DNA of 40,444 bases from Fuerstiella sp. (GCA_014238335.1 JABABI010000008.1:93934-134377), one strand, 5' to 3'. Shown: positions 15,652 through 25,051, counted from the stretch's first letter. The notes: generated from the sequence alone by a model not told the origin. A program made the numbers and translations.

Positions 15652-18204
15652 TCAATGCGTTATGAAGCTGGTGTTCTGAACGGACGCCGTGGGCCCGGTC
15701 GTGGGTGACTGCCGCTGCTTCCAGCGTTCCAAACCTGCCTGGAGGAACTGCTGGAACTGTTCTCCGTCGGTATCCAGTCCTTTAAACGTCGCCAGGATTT
15801 CCTGCCCGTCCGGAGTTGCAATCACATAGGCCGGAATGGTGACGTCGCCGAACCAGTTTTCCTGAAGTCCGTGATTGCGAGTCAGCAGGCGTTCGTGTTC
15901 CTCTGGTTTGGTTTTCACCCCCGGAACTTCGTCGACATACAACTGGACTCGCACCAGGTCCTTGATGACCGCGTGAACCGGCGCGGATGCAAGTACGCCC
16001 TTTTCCATGCGGCGACAGTTGATGCAGTTGACTCCCGTGAAGTCCAGAAACATGAGTTGATTACTGCTGGACGCCGTCTCAACCGCCTGATCGAAGTCCA
16101 GCGAATACTGCAGGCCATCGTGTTCAACGAAATACCCCTCGTCGGTACTGGAATAGTTAATCTGCGGCGGGGCGAAGGCCACCAGTTGCTGCCACACGAC
16201 ACCTTCTGGCCCCTTCGGGGTAAACAGTCCCATCGCAATGTAGGCGGCGAACCCAATGAAGCTCATGGAAAACAGGCAGCGAATCGGCCCCACTGTCTCG
16301 GACGGAGCATCGTGAGGCATGCGAAAGACGCCCAGCAGATACAGCCCGGTGACCACCGAGACCGAAATCCAGGTCGCCATCACAAGATGATAGTCCAGAA
16401 ACTGTGGCGTCCCGGTCGGGCTGAATCCGGTGTCTGCAACACTCAGAAACTTAGACACAACGGCCAGTTCCAGCAGACCCATCGTCACCTTGACCGAGTT
16501 CATCCAGCCACCACTCTTGGGCAATTTGGCCAGCAGACTCGGAAACAGCGCTAGAAAGAAAAACGGCGATGCAAAGGCGGTTGAGAAAGCAACCATGCCA
16601 ATGATCGGCATCAGATAGCTGCCCTTTGCCGCAAGTACCACTAACTGTCCGACAAAGGCAAACGTGCAGGTGAAGGAAACCAGAGTAAACGTCAGCGCCA
16701 TGAACAGAACGCCAATCGCGCCACCGGATTCCTGTTTCTTGGATGTCCATGTCAACACCCATGACGGAACACGGATCTCGAACATGCCCATCAACATCAG
16801 CGCGAAGACAGTGAACACTGCCGCAAAGAACAGATTCAGCCAGGGATTATTCGCCAGTTGATTCAGCGCAGTCGGACCAAAGATGATTGACAGCAGCAGC
16901 CCCAATACCGTGAAGGCTCCCACAATCCCAAGGCAGTAGATGATGGCCAGCTTGAGTGTCTGTCCAGGGCGTTCGCTGCCCTGTTTCAGGAAATAACTGA
17001 TCGTGACTGGAATCATGGGAAAGACGCAGGGGGTCAGCAATGAAATAAACCCAAACCCAATGGCAGTCACGATGAAGGCCACCAGGCCTTCATCGTGTCC
17101 TCCCTGACCGAATTCATGCTCGATAGCAACGTCATTGGGACCGGGCTGTGCCGGTGCGGGAAGCGGTGCGCCGGAGGCGCCACCACTGCCAACCCGAACG
17201 GCAAACGGCACCGTCGTGAGCTCAAGGCATCGTCGATCGTCACAAACAAGGAATATAATTCGGCCTTCGACGAATGCACGATCGTCGGACAGCGTAAATC
17301 TGCGAGTCCATTCAACAGAACCATCATGCAGTTCGATGATTTCGCCTTCGTCCAGCCCCTGTGTCTTCTTCGGCGCCGGGGTCACGGAGAATTCTGTGCC
17401 GATCGGCTGCAGACCACTGACGCTGTCCAGCACGATTTCCGTCGGTGCAGTGCCGAGCACCTCCGGGTCCTGCGTGATTGAATACGTGTGAAACGGATCG
17501 TCGATGTCGGCCTTGACTGTCAGGATCACGTCCTGGCCAGGAGCGGGATCCTCTGGTGACAACGAAACGGTGAAACGAATCGGGGCCTCGTTCAGATCAT
17601 TCGGCAGCCTCATTTCGGGTAGTAGTTCGACCGTCGATTTTGAGTTCGCAGCATGCGGAGAATCAGCTGCCGCTGACGGAGCTTCGAAGCCGGCTGGAAG
17701 TACAGCGGTAAACTTCGCGGGAGGGATGATCGGCCGACAGGTACCTCCGTCTCCGCTGGAACAGTACTGCCCCGTTAACTGGCCTTTAATCTCAAACCCT
17801 GGCGTCAGCTGTCCCGATGTCAGCTTCACGCGCTGCGTCCACGTCACCTTGTCGTAAAACTTCTCAACTTCCTGTTGAAAGTTCTCGTCATATTTGGACT
17901 CAGGCGCTCGGTCAGGCCTTATTTTTTCGACCAATTCAATTCCTGCCGGTTCGTTAATCGTAATCTTTGTCGCGGCGCCGAATGACGGATTGGTCGAGTA
18001 AATGTAATTGTGAGACGGCAACTGCACCGTAACGGCCAAATCCGCCGTGGTCCCGTCGACCGGATTAAGCTCAGCAGTCACTTCCAGTCTGCCGGACGAT
18101 TCCGGCGATAAACCAAAGGACAGAGGGCCACCGAACTCGTCCTGTCCCGACGCGACGACGGATGTAAGCACACAGATAGTGAAGGTAAGCAGATGACGAA
18201 ACAT
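15652..18204 (-). CDS. thiol:disulfide interchange protein, DsbD family, with thioredoxin-like domain
   Basis: Inner-membrane reductant transporter of 850 residues that moves electrons from cytosolic thioredoxin to periplasmic thiol proteins. Residues 1-20 are a signal peptide. Two periplasmic DsbD-alpha-like domains follow, about 35-170 with C148/C156 and 205-338 with C321/C326. The membrane part (about 373-660, eight helices) has the paired helix cysteines C393 in SLLTPCVFPMIPV and C513 in SFTCTFAFVGQ. The C-terminal thioredoxin-like domain carries the active site C727-I-N-C730 preceded by LMFLDFTGVN. Having two N-terminal domains makes it longer than E. coli DsbD (about 565 residues). I chose ATG 18204 because it starts the signal peptide; the upstream 52-residue extension is not protein-like. 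It fits the many secreted cytochrome and Cys-containing proteins of this genome. Confidence 0.9.
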   Translation of the reverse strand: MFRHLLTFTICVLTSVVASGQDEFGGPLSFGLSPESSGRLEVTAELNPVDGTTADLAVTVQLPSHNYIYSTNPSFGAATKITINEPAGIELVEKIRPDRAPESKYDENFQQEVEKFYDKVTWTQRVKLTSGQLTPGFEIKGQLTGQYCSSGDGGTCRPIIPPAKFTAVLPAGFEAPSAAADSPHAANSKSTVELLPEMRLPNDLNEAPIRFTVSLSPEDPAPGQDVILTVKADIDDPFHTYSITQDPEVLGTAPTEIVLDSVSGLQPIGTEFSVTPAPKKTQGLDEGEIIELHDGSVEWTRRFTLSDDRAFVEGRIIFLVCDDRRCLELTTVPFAVRVGSGGASGAPLPAPAQPGPNDVAIEHEFGQGGHDEGLVAFIVTAIGFGFISLLTPCVFPMIPVTISYFLKQGSERPGQTLKLAIIYCLGIVGAFTVLGLLLSIIFGPTALNQLANNPWLNLFFAAVFTVFALMLMGMFEIRVPSWVLTWTSKKQESGGAIGVLFMALTFTLVSFTCTFAFVGQLVVLAAKGSYLMPIIGMVAFSTAFASPFFFLALFPSLLAKLPKSGGWMNSVKVTMGLLELAVVSKFLSVADTGFSPTGTPQFLDYHLVMATWISVSVVTGLYLLGVFRMPHDAPSETVGPIRCLFSMSFIGFAAYIAMGLFTPKGPEGVVWQQLVAFAPPQINYSSTDEGYFVEHDGLQYSLDFDQAVETASSSNQLMFLDFTGVNCINCRRMEKGVLASAPVHAVIKDLVRVQLYVDEVPGVKTKPEEHERLLTRNHGLQENWFGDVTIPAYVIATPDGQEILATFKGLDTDGEQFQQFLQAGLERWKQRQSPTTGPTASVQNTSFITH

Positions 18205-18705
18205 GGTAGGAATTCCAACGAGGTAGATATCAGCAGCTGCGAAACCACCAACCACCGCGGTAGAGCTGTTTTTGAACGCAGGACAGTTCACCGTACATAC
18301 AGCCGTGTACTCAGCGAATGACAAATTCGCCGCATCTACCGACCAAACGCCCGAGAACAATCTTAAGTATAGTATTGCTTCGGCCTTATGACGTTGTCGC
18401 CTGCCCGAACCTTACATGGAATTAAGGCCGCAAAACAACCCGCTTTGTCCTGTTGCCGCAGAACTCCAGCATCCTGAGCGTTTTGGCGTAAACTGCAAGA
18501 TTTGATTCTCATCTGCTGCATAAATTGCCGGACCCGAGGCGGACAAGAGCTAAAGACTCATTGCGAAGAGTTTGCTGGTCAGGCAAAGACTTGCGCCGGT
18601 CTGACCAGCTGTCCAGGCAACTCGTTTGGCAAAAGGCCCGTTGCCACATACGCTTCGACGTGAGTTCAACACGGCTCAACCTCACATGAAAGCGATCGTC
18701 CACCT
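18205..18705. promoter_or_regulatory. divergent promoter region with a 9-bp inverted repeat
   Basis: This 501-base region lies between the minus-strand dsbD-like gene and the plus-strand solute-binding protein gene. A possible minus-strand -10 box TATACT is centred near 18370. The plus-strand leader contains GCTGGTCAG (18574-18582) and CTGACCAGC (18601-18609), perfect 9-base arms around 18 bases. This could be an mRNA structure or a long operator for the solute-binding protein gene. I see no thiamine or other known riboswitch consensus. Confidence 0.35.
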
Positions 18706-19737
18706 ATGAAATATCGATTCTGTTTGCTGGTCGCCGTCGGCGTTCTGCCCGGCTGTGGCACACCCACGCCAGATACGTCGCAACAGCATACCCCGACCAA
18801 CACCGTTCCGTCAGAAGTTCTGGCGTTGAATTGGTACGCAGAAGCCGAACACGGGGGCTATGTCGCCGCGAAGGAGTTGGGTTACTACGACGAAGCCGGC
18901 ATCGACGTCACCGTTCAACCCGGCGGGCCGGGTGCTCCGACGCTGGTCATCCAGGAGTTGGCCGCCGGACGCATTCGATTTGCGGTTTCAAATGCAGACC
19001 TCGTTGTGCTGTCCCGCGCACGCGGAGCAAATATTGTTGCCGTAACGGCGCCGCTGCAGCAGTCACCGCGGTGCATCATGGTTCACAAATCGTCCGGTAT
19101 AGAAACCCTGCAGCAACTCACGAACGTGGAACTCGCGATCAGCGACACTCGCCCATTCGCGCTGTGGATGAAGAAGCAACTGCCGCTGACAAACGTCACG
19201 ATGGTGCCGTACGCCGGGCTGGTCGGTGAGTTTCTGCAGAAGCAGAATTTCGCTCAGCAGGGTTACGTGTTCAGTGAACCATTCATCGCAAAAGAGAAAG
19301 GTGGCGACCCGAAGGTGCTAATGCTGTCTGACATCGGATTCAATCCGTACGCCAGCCTGCTTGTCACCACCGAGGACACGATCCGCGATCATCCGGATCT
19401 GGTGAGCAAGATGGTGGCGGCCAGCGTACGTGGCTGGCACTCGTATCTGGATGATCCCCTTCCCGTCAACCAGCGTATTCATGCCAATAATAACGACATG
19501 ACACCTGAGGCCCTGGCCTTCGGCGCAGAAGCCATGCGGCCGTTGTGTGCGTCGACAGAAAGTGTGCCGTTGTGCGGCATGGAGCTCACACGCTGGCAAA
19601 GCCTGGTCGAACAAATCGAACAACTCGGTGAGATCGAAGTCGGTGCGGTGAAACCGGCCGACTGCTTCAGCACGAGTTTTCTTCCCGTCGAGTCATCGGA
19701 AAAGAATAAGGCCGCAGCAACTTCGACGGCGCAGTGA
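18706..19737 (+). CDS. ABC transporter substrate-binding lipoprotein, NMT1/THI5 (NitT/TauT) family
   Basis: Periplasmic solute-binding lipoprotein of 343 residues. The N-terminus MKYRFCLLVAVGVLPGC ends in the lipobox LPGC with lipidated C17. The mature part begins VLALNWYAEAEHGGYVAAKE, followed by LGYYDEAGIDVTVQPGGPG and ELAAGRIRFAVSNADLV, the standard pattern of the NMT1/THI5-like family that binds pyrimidine precursors of thiamine, sulfonates, nitrate or aromatic acids. The ligand cannot be told from the sequence. No permease or ATPase gene is adjacent, so it is an orphan here, and its partners are probably elsewhere. A perfect 16-base hairpin follows 12 bases after the stop. No strong ribosome binding site is visible before ATG 18706. 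Confidence 0.88.
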   Translation: MKYRFCLLVAVGVLPGCGTPTPDTSQQHTPTNTVPSEVLALNWYAEAEHGGYVAAKELGYYDEAGIDVTVQPGGPGAPTLVIQELAAGRIRFAVSNADLVVLSRARGANIVAVTAPLQQSPRCIMVHKSSGIETLQQLTNVELAISDTRPFALWMKKQLPLTNVTMVPYAGLVGEFLQKQNFAQQGYVFSEPFIAKEKGGDPKVLMLSDIGFNPYASLLVTTEDTIRDHPDLVSKMVAASVRGWHSYLDDPLPVNQRIHANNNDMTPEALAFGAEAMRPLCASTESVPLCGMELTRWQSLVEQIEQLGEIEVGAVKPADCFSTSFLPVESSEKNKAAATSTAQ

Positions 19738-19748
19738 CCTGTTAGCTG

Positions 19749-19784
19749 TTTTGTAGCCTGGGACCATTGTCCCAGGCTACAAAA
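19749..19784. terminator. perfect 16-bp hairpin, possible bidirectional terminator
   Basis: TTTTGTAGCCTGGGAC (19749-19764) and GTCCCAGGCTACAAAA (19769-19784) pair perfectly around the loop CATT. The arms share TCCCAGGCT with the repeat at 10125. On the plus strand the hairpin ends in A, not T; it resembles a dispersed palindrome used as a transcription end for the solute-binding protein gene. No convergent gene is present. Confidence 0.6.
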
Positions 19785-19883
19785 AGTACCCCGACGGAAC
19801 GATGTTACCACCCAGCGATCGAACACCACACCCCCTGACTACAGCCTTGAAAACAACAAACTATTGAAACCATTGACAAATTA

Positions 19884-19899
19884 TGGAGAATAGTCTCCA
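19884..19899 (+). promoter_or_regulatory. 16-bp palindrome upstream of the DUF1501 gene
   Basis: TGGAGA (19884-19889), spacer ATAG, TCTCCA (19894-19899) form a perfect dyad 40 bases before the DUF1501 start. A TTGACA at 19873-19878 lies just upstream and could be a -35 box, which would place the palindrome in the promoter core, a usual repressor position. The binding protein is unknown, and no -10 box at the normal distance is obvious. Confidence 0.3.
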
Positions 19900-19939
19900 C
19901 GAGTGTCTGTTTGCGTAACTACTGAGTCCGCGGAGCCAG

Positions 19940-21313
19940 ATGATGATTCGAATCGAAGCGGGGCAAACTTCAAGGTACTGCGACGGTCAGAGCCGCAGAA
20001 GTTTTCTACAGACAGGCGTAGCCGGGATGGGAACGCTGAGCCTTCCGTCTCTGCTGAGAGCCCGGGACGCGTCAGGAAACGCCAAGAAGAACACGTCCGT
20101 CATTCTGATCTGGCTGGACGGCGGTCCCAGTCAGCACGACACCTATGATCCCAAACCGGATGCCCCCCGGGATTACGCCGGTATCTGGCGGCCCACCAGC
20201 ACCAACGTGCCGGGCATCGACTTCTGCGAAATGTTTCCTCTGCAGGCACAAATCGCGGACAAGTTCTCCGTGGTACGTTCGGTACACCACAACACGGGAG
20301 ATCACTTCACAGGTGGTCACTGGATGCTGACTGGTCGAGGCGGCGTCAGCGGCGCTATGAAGCACGGCAAGTATCCGTTCTTTGGCGCCATCGCCACTCG
20401 CATGACCGGCGCACGCCTGGCGGGCATGCCCGCCAGCGTCGCCATTCCGTATGCCATGAGCATCGGCATCCGCCCCGGCTATTTCGGTGGCAACTACCTG
20501 GGCATCGAACATGATCCCTTCCAGACTCAGGGAGATCCCAACGCGGCCACCTTTAAAGTGCAGAACCTGAATCTGCCGGCCAAGCTGACGATCGATCGAC
20601 TGGAAGATCGGCGGACGCTGCAGGGCCATTTTGATCAGCTGCACAGAGACGCAGATAAAAGCGGCATGATCGATGCCATGGACCGCTTTGATGCGCAGGC
20701 TTTTGACATGGTCGCTGGCAAGAGTGCTCGTGCAGCGTTCGACATCAGCAAGGAAGACGACACTCTGCGCGATCGGTACGGCCGCAACTCGTGGGGCCAG
20801 TCCACCCTGCTGGCTCGGCGACTGGTCGAAGCCGGCACAACCTTCGTGACGTGTCATTTCGGTGGCTGGGACAGTCACTGGAATCATCAGACAACCATGG
20901 AACGACATCTGCCGAAAGTTGACATGGCTGTGCACGGTCTGTTCACCGATCTGGCAGAACGAGGCCTGCTGGACCAGGTACTGGTCATGGTGATGGGAGA
21001 ATTTGGCCGGACACCGAAGATGAACAACGGAGGCAACGGCGGGCCACCACTCAGCAAAGGCACGCCCGGTCGAGACCACTGGGGCAATGCTCTGTCTGTA
21101 CTGATGGGAGGCGGCGGGATCCGCGGCGGGCAGGTTGTCGGTTCCACCAATCGTCTGGGTGAAGTTCCGCAGGATCGCCCTCTGCGCCCCGGCGACATTC
21201 ACCACACGATCTTCAAAGTGCTGGGTGTTGATCCAACTATCAACTTCGAAAACCATGCCGGCCGACCCATTCCAGCCATCGACCACGGCAGCGTCATCAG
21301 CGAACTGATATAA
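19940..21313 (+). CDS. DUF1501 domain protein, Tat-secreted
   Basis: Secreted protein of 457 residues of the DUF1501 family, a planctomycete-rich group related in fold to alkaline phosphatases and sulfatases and without an established reaction. The N-terminus has a twin-arginine signal, SRRSFLQTGVAGMGTLSLPSL (18-38). Family marks are VILIWLDGGPSQHDTYDPKPD, DYAGIWRPTSTNVPGIDFCE, a GHWMLTGRG block, WDSHWNHQTTMERHLP and VMVMGEFGRTPKMNNGG with GRDHWGNALSVLMGGGGIRG near the C-terminus. These Asp/His residues suggest a metal site. Unlike most family members it is not next to a DUF1549/DUF1553 gene. ATG 19940 and 19943 are both possible starts; a GCGGAG is about nine bases upstream. Confidence 0.9.
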   Translation: MMIRIEAGQTSRYCDGQSRRSFLQTGVAGMGTLSLPSLLRARDASGNAKKNTSVILIWLDGGPSQHDTYDPKPDAPRDYAGIWRPTSTNVPGIDFCEMFPLQAQIADKFSVVRSVHHNTGDHFTGGHWMLTGRGGVSGAMKHGKYPFFGAIATRMTGARLAGMPASVAIPYAMSIGIRPGYFGGNYLGIEHDPFQTQGDPNAATFKVQNLNLPAKLTIDRLEDRRTLQGHFDQLHRDADKSGMIDAMDRFDAQAFDMVAGKSARAAFDISKEDDTLRDRYGRNSWGQSTLLARRLVEAGTTFVTCHFGGWDSHWNHQTTMERHLPKVDMAVHGLFTDLAERGLLDQVLVMVMGEFGRTPKMNNGGNGGPPLSKGTPGRDHWGNALSVLMGGGGIRGGQVVGSTNRLGEVPQDRPLRPGDIHHTIFKVLGVDPTINFENHAGRPIPAIDHGSVISELI

Positions 21314-21500
21314 GGCAGTGCCTGCCCTGCACCCAATCCCGGCTACCGCTCGGAGGACAGAAAGCGTTACAGGACAAGCACCGTGCGTTCAATAACCCAC
21401 TTGCTTGCGCTGCATCCTTGTAACACATGACGAGAGAGCATATGAGGGCATCCTGAATTTACTCACCCACTGTCCGCTGGCTCTCTCCTGGCTCCGCACA

Positions 21501-22253
21501 ATGACTTCCATCGACCTGACTTCAAAAACGGCCGTCATCACCGGAGGAGGCCAGGGGCTCGGGAAGGCAACCACAACCGCGCTGCATGCGGCCGGAACCA
21601 ACGTCGCAGTCACCTGGTTTGCCGATCCGGAGAGAATCAATCAGGCTCGCGCTGAAGAAACCGTTCAGAAACTGGGAGACCGCGCCATTGCCGTGGAAGG
21701 CGACGTGCGCAGCAGAGAATCGATTGCTGCGATGCTGGACCACGTCACACAGCGCTTCGGTTCTCTGGACATCGTCATAAACAACGCCGCTATTCTGAAA
21801 GACCGCACACTCGGCAAAATGGAGGATGACGAATGGCAGACGGTGATCGACACCAATCTTTCGGGCATCTTTAAAGTATGCAAAGAAGCAGTCCCTCGCA
21901 TGTCTGACGGCGGGCGTATTGTGAGCATGGCTTCGATCTCGGGATTCGTCGGGTTCTTCGGCCAGACAAACTATTCGGCAGCCAAAGCCGGCGTCGTTGG
22001 TCTGACGAAGGCGTTGAGCAAAGAACTGGCAAGGCGTCAGATTACAGTGAACGCTGTGGCTCCCGGTGTGGTCATGACGGAGATGGCAGAAACGATTCCG
22101 GAAGCTGCTCGCGGCGAAATGCTGAAGCAGATTCCGATGGGACGGTTTGGCACGCCGGACGAAATCGCCAACGCGATTCTGTTTCTGTGCAGTCCGCTGG
22201 CCAGCTATATCACGGGCCAGACCATTCACGTCAACGGCGGATGGTTCGGATGA
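21501..22253 (+). CDS. SDR-family oxidoreductase (FabG/PhaB/3-hydroxybutyrate-dehydrogenase-like)
   Basis: Classical short-chain dehydrogenase of 250 residues, cytosolic, NAD(P)-dependent. Visible motifs are the nucleotide-binding TGGGQGLG (14-21), NNAA (94-97), and the catalytic residues S145, Y158 and K162 in NYSAAKAG. The C-terminus [13 protein letters not shown] is typical of 3-oxoacyl-ACP reductases and acetoacetyl-CoA reductases. I chose ATG 21501 because the upstream frame (open from 21405) is not SDR-like. Its stop overlaps the start of the CoA-transferase (ATGA at 22250-22253), and the thiolase follows, so the likely substrate is a short-chain 3-hydroxyacyl compound such as 3-hydroxybutyrate or acetoacetyl-CoA. 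The direction of the reaction in the cell is uncertain. Confidence 0.88.
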   Translation: MTSIDLTSKTAVITGGGQGLGKATTTALHAAGTNVAVTWFADPERINQARAEETVQKLGDRAIAVEGDVRSRESIAAMLDHVTQRFGSLDIVINNAAILKDRTLGKMEDDEWQTVIDTNLSGIFKVCKEAVPRMSDGGRIVSMASISGFVGFFGQTNYSAAKAGVVGLTKALSKELARRQITVNAVAPGVVMTEMAETIPEAARGEMLKQIPMGRFGTPDEIANAILFLCSPLASYITGQTIHVNGGWFG

Positions 22254-23797
22254 CATCAGCGACGTGTGGAAAAGTGTGCTCCGCCGATGAAGCCATTTCA
22301 CTGATCAGTGACGGCGCCACGGTTGCCAGCAGCGGCATCGTCGGCGCTGCTCACCCCGAAGCACTGACGGCCGCAATCGAACGGCGATTTCAGCGCGATC
22401 ATCGTCCGACCGGACTGACGCTTGTGTACGCGGCCGGACAGGGAGATGGAAAGACTCGTGGTCTCAACCACCTGGCGCACGAAGGGCTGGTGAAGCGTGT
22501 GATCGGCGGGCACTGGGGTCTGGTGCCGGGCATGGGGCGACTGGCCCTGGACAACAAAATCGAAGCCTACAACTTCCCTCAGGGCGTCATCTGTCATTTG
22601 CTGCGTGACATCGCCGCAGGCCGTCCCGGCTGCATCACCGACGTGGGACTCGGCACCTTTGTCGATCCGATCCATGACGGCGGACGCCTGAACTCACGAA
22701 CCACTGAAACGCTCGTGGAACGACTTGAACTGCTGGATAAGACGTGGCTGTTTTACAGATCGTTTCCGATTACGGTGGGCTTGATCCGAGCGACCACCGC
22801 AGACACGGCGGGCAACCTGTCCATGTCTGAAGAAGCCATTATTGGTGAAGTCCTGCCGATCGCTCAGGCGGCACACAACTGCGGAGGAGTTGTGCTCGCT
22901 CAGGTGAAGCGAATCACGGATTCACCGATTCCTCCTCATCAGGTCGCGGTACCGGGGATTCTGGTCAACCGCGTCGTTGTGGCGAACGAAGACGAGCATG
23001 ATCAAACCTTCGGCGAGCAAATGAACGTCGCCTACTGCTCAGCCGGCGATTCTGCGGTTCAGCCGGCGAAGGGAGTTGAATTCATGCCCATGAGTGCTCG
23101 ACGGATCATCGCTGCTCGAGCCTGCGACGAATTACATTCCGGAGACATCGCCAACCTGGGCATTGGAATGCCGGAAGGCATCGCTCGAATCGCCGAGGAG
23201 CGAGGTCTGCTGCGAGACGTGACGCTGACGCTGGAAAGCGGACCCATTGGTGGTGTCCCGGCCGGTGGCCTCAGCTTCGGTGCCTCGGCGTTTCCTCAGG
23301 CGATCATCGACCAGCCTGCTCAGTTTGACTTCTATGACGGCGGCGGTCTTGACTATGCAGCGCTCGGTGCGGCACAGATTGACCAGCACGGCAACGTGAA
23401 CGTTTCGAAGTTTGGCAGCGTGCTGGCCGGAGTCGGCGGGTTCGTCAATATTTCACAGAACGCCGGACGGCTTGTCTTCTGCGGCACAATGACTTCCGGT
23501 GGTCTGGAGTGCAACGTCGAAGACGGTAAACTTGTGGTCGTGCGCGAAGCCACGACCCGCAAGTTTCTCACTCTGGTCGATCACGTTTCGTTCAGTGGCG
23601 ACATCGCTCGCAATTCCGGTCGCGATGTCCTGATTGTCACGGAACGTGCGGTTTTTCGCCTGGTGCGCGACGGTGTCGAACTTGTTGAACTGGCACCAGG
23701 CATTGACCTGCAGTCGCAGGTTCTCGGTATGATGGACTTCACTCCGATTATCAACAACGTTCAGCCAATGCGAGGGGGTCTGTTTCATCATGACTGA
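22250..23797 (+). CDS. acetate/propionate-type CoA-transferase, fused alpha-beta (YdiF/Pct/SCOT-like)
   Basis: Family I CoA-transferase with both subunits in one chain, 515 residues, cytosolic. It moves CoA between acyl-CoAs and free acids, for example activating acetoacetate. The alpha part begins [20 protein letters not shown] and includes [20 protein letters not shown]. The beta part starts near 280-300 ([14 protein letters not shown]) with [15 protein letters not shown]. The catalytic glutamate that forms the glutamyl-CoA intermediate is E329 in [13 protein letters not shown], as in YdiF. ATG 22250 overlaps the SDR stop by four bases, and the end overlaps the thiolase start by eight bases, giving a translationally coupled three-gene unit. 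Donor and acceptor are not defined by the sequence. Confidence 0.9.
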   Translation: MTSATCGKVCSADEAISLISDGATVASSGIVGAAHPEALTAAIERRFQRDHRPTGLTLVYAAGQGDGKTRGLNHLAHEGLVKRVIGGHWGLVPGMGRLALDNKIEAYNFPQGVICHLLRDIAAGRPGCITDVGLGTFVDPIHDGGRLNSRTTETLVERLELLDKTWLFYRSFPITVGLIRATTADTAGNLSMSEEAIIGEVLPIAQAAHNCGGVVLAQVKRITDSPIPPHQVAVPGILVNRVVVANEDEHDQTFGEQMNVAYCSAGDSAVQPAKGVEFMPMSARRIIAARACDELHSGDIANLGIGMPEGIARIAEERGLLRDVTLTLESGPIGGVPAGGLSFGASAFPQAIIDQPAQFDFYDGGGLDYAALGAAQIDQHGNVNVSKFGSVLAGVGGFVNISQNAGRLVFCGTMTSGGLECNVEDGKLVVVREATTRKFLTLVDHVSFSGDIARNSGRDVLIVTERAVFRLVRDGVELVELAPGIDLQSQVLGMMDFTPIINNVQPMRGGLFHHD

Positions 23798-24944
23798 TGT
23801 CTGTATCGTAGCCGCCAGCAGGACTCCGATGGGCCGGTTTCTGGGTTCGCTTTCCCGGTTGAGCGCCGTGGACCTTGCCGAGCATGCCGCCGCAACTGCG
23901 CTGGCTGATTTGCCGAAGGATTCCATCGATCAGGTCATCGTGGGCAACATACTGAGCGCCGGTCAGGGAATGAATATCGCTCGCCAGATCGGAGTCCGTC
24001 TGGAACTGCCAATTTCCACACCGGCATATACGGTGAATATGATGTGCGGTTCCGGCCTGCAGGCTGTCGTTCTTGCTTCCCTGGCCATCCGTTCCGGGGA
24101 CGCAAACGTGATTCTGTGCGGCGGCACGGAATCCATGAGCAACGCGCCGCACATTCTGCCTCGGTCACGAACGGGCACGAAATTCGGCGATGGCCGATTG
24201 GTGGACACCGTGCTGCGTGACGGACTGATCGATGCCTTCAGCGGCGATCATATGGCTCTGACGACCGAACGACTGGCCGACAAATACAACATTTCTCGCG
24301 AAGAACAGGATACGTTCGCCGCACGATCGCAACACAGATACGCAGCAGCTGCCAGGGACAACGTGTTCAACGCCGAATTGGCTCCGCATGAGCAGTTGGA
24401 AACAGATGAACATCCTCGCCCCGAGACGACGACCAAACAGCTTGCGGAATTGAAGCCTGCGTTCGCTGCAGACGGGAAAATCACTGCCGGCAACGCGTCC
24501 GGCATTAACGATGGAGCCGCCATGCTGGTTGTGGCCAGTCGTTCTGCGGCCGAAACCAACGGCTGGCCGGTGCTGGCCACGGTATCCGCTTCCAGTGTGA
24601 TCGGTTGCGATCCCCAGGAAATGGGACTGGGGCCGGTCCATGCGATCCGTAAGCTCTGCAGCCACGCTGGCGGGACGCTGGCGGATTTCGATACCATCGA
24701 AATCAACGAGGCATTTGCGGCTCAGACTCTGGCTTGTATGAAAGAACTGCAGCTGGACTCGGAACGCGTCAATCCGTGTGGAGGCGCGATTGCTCTCGGC
24801 CATCCCATCGGAGCCAGTGGCGCGAGGCTGGCCGTACATCTGGCCCATCGTATGGCATCCGGTGCGATCGGCTCGGGCCTGGCAACGCTGTGTGTTGGTG
24901 GCGGCATGGGAGTCGCCGTCGCGCTGCAGTCACCAGACCACTGA
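23790..24944 (+). CDS. acetyl-CoA acetyltransferase (thiolase)
   Basis: Cytosolic thiolase of 384 residues, the usual length for bacterial acetoacetyl-CoA thiolases. It cleaves acetoacetyl-CoA to two acetyl-CoA or runs the reverse condensation. The nucleophile is C86 in [11 protein letters not shown]; the other catalytic residues are H338 in [16 protein letters not shown] and C368 in CVGGGMG. The N-terminus [18 protein letters not shown] is classic for the family. It overlaps the CoA-transferase by eight bases. Together with the SDR and CoA-transferase it forms a complete route between 3-hydroxybutyrate or acetoacetate and acetyl-CoA. FadA-type beta-oxidation thiolase is less likely because no FadB-like gene is nearby. 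Confidence 0.93.
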   Translation: MTDVCIVAASRTPMGRFLGSLSRLSAVDLAEHAAATALADLPKDSIDQVIVGNILSAGQGMNIARQIGVRLELPISTPAYTVNMMCGSGLQAVVLASLAIRSGDANVILCGGTESMSNAPHILPRSRTGTKFGDGRLVDTVLRDGLIDAFSGDHMALTTERLADKYNISREEQDTFAARSQHRYAAAARDNVFNAELAPHEQLETDEHPRPETTTKQLAELKPAFAADGKITAGNASGINDGAAMLVVASRSAAETNGWPVLATVSASSVIGCDPQEMGLGPVHAIRKLCSHAGGTLADFDTIEINEAFAAQTLACMKELQLDSERVNPCGGAIALGHPIGASGARLAVHLAHRMASGAIGSGLATLCVGGGMGVAVALQSPDH

Positions 24945-24991
24945 TACAGCGATCTGGTCAATCTGACCGAAGCGAAATGGGAAAAAACCAT

Positions 24992-25051
24992 CTGGCAGCC
25001 GCAACTACGATACGCAAAACAGAGAAGCTGGCAGCGGCAACTATGGTACGC
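24992..25051 (+). repeat. pair of 24-base imperfect direct repeats
   Basis: CTGGCAGCCGCAACTACGAT plus ACGC at 24992-25015 recurs at 25028-25051 with three substitutions, spaced 36 bases start to start. They lie after the thiolase and 75-135 bases before the HisN-like gene. They may be a pair of regulator-binding sites or a small tandem duplication. Confidence 0.5.

Noticed and set aside
20072..21286. 404-residue open frame antisense to the DUF1501 gene
   Set aside because: It is rich in Val/His/Gln/Ala with no family motifs and is explained by the codon bias of the real gene on the other strand.
21405..21500. N-terminal extension of the SDR enzyme
   Set aside because: SDR similarity begins at [16 protein letters not shown]; the extra 32 residues have no counterpart in the family.
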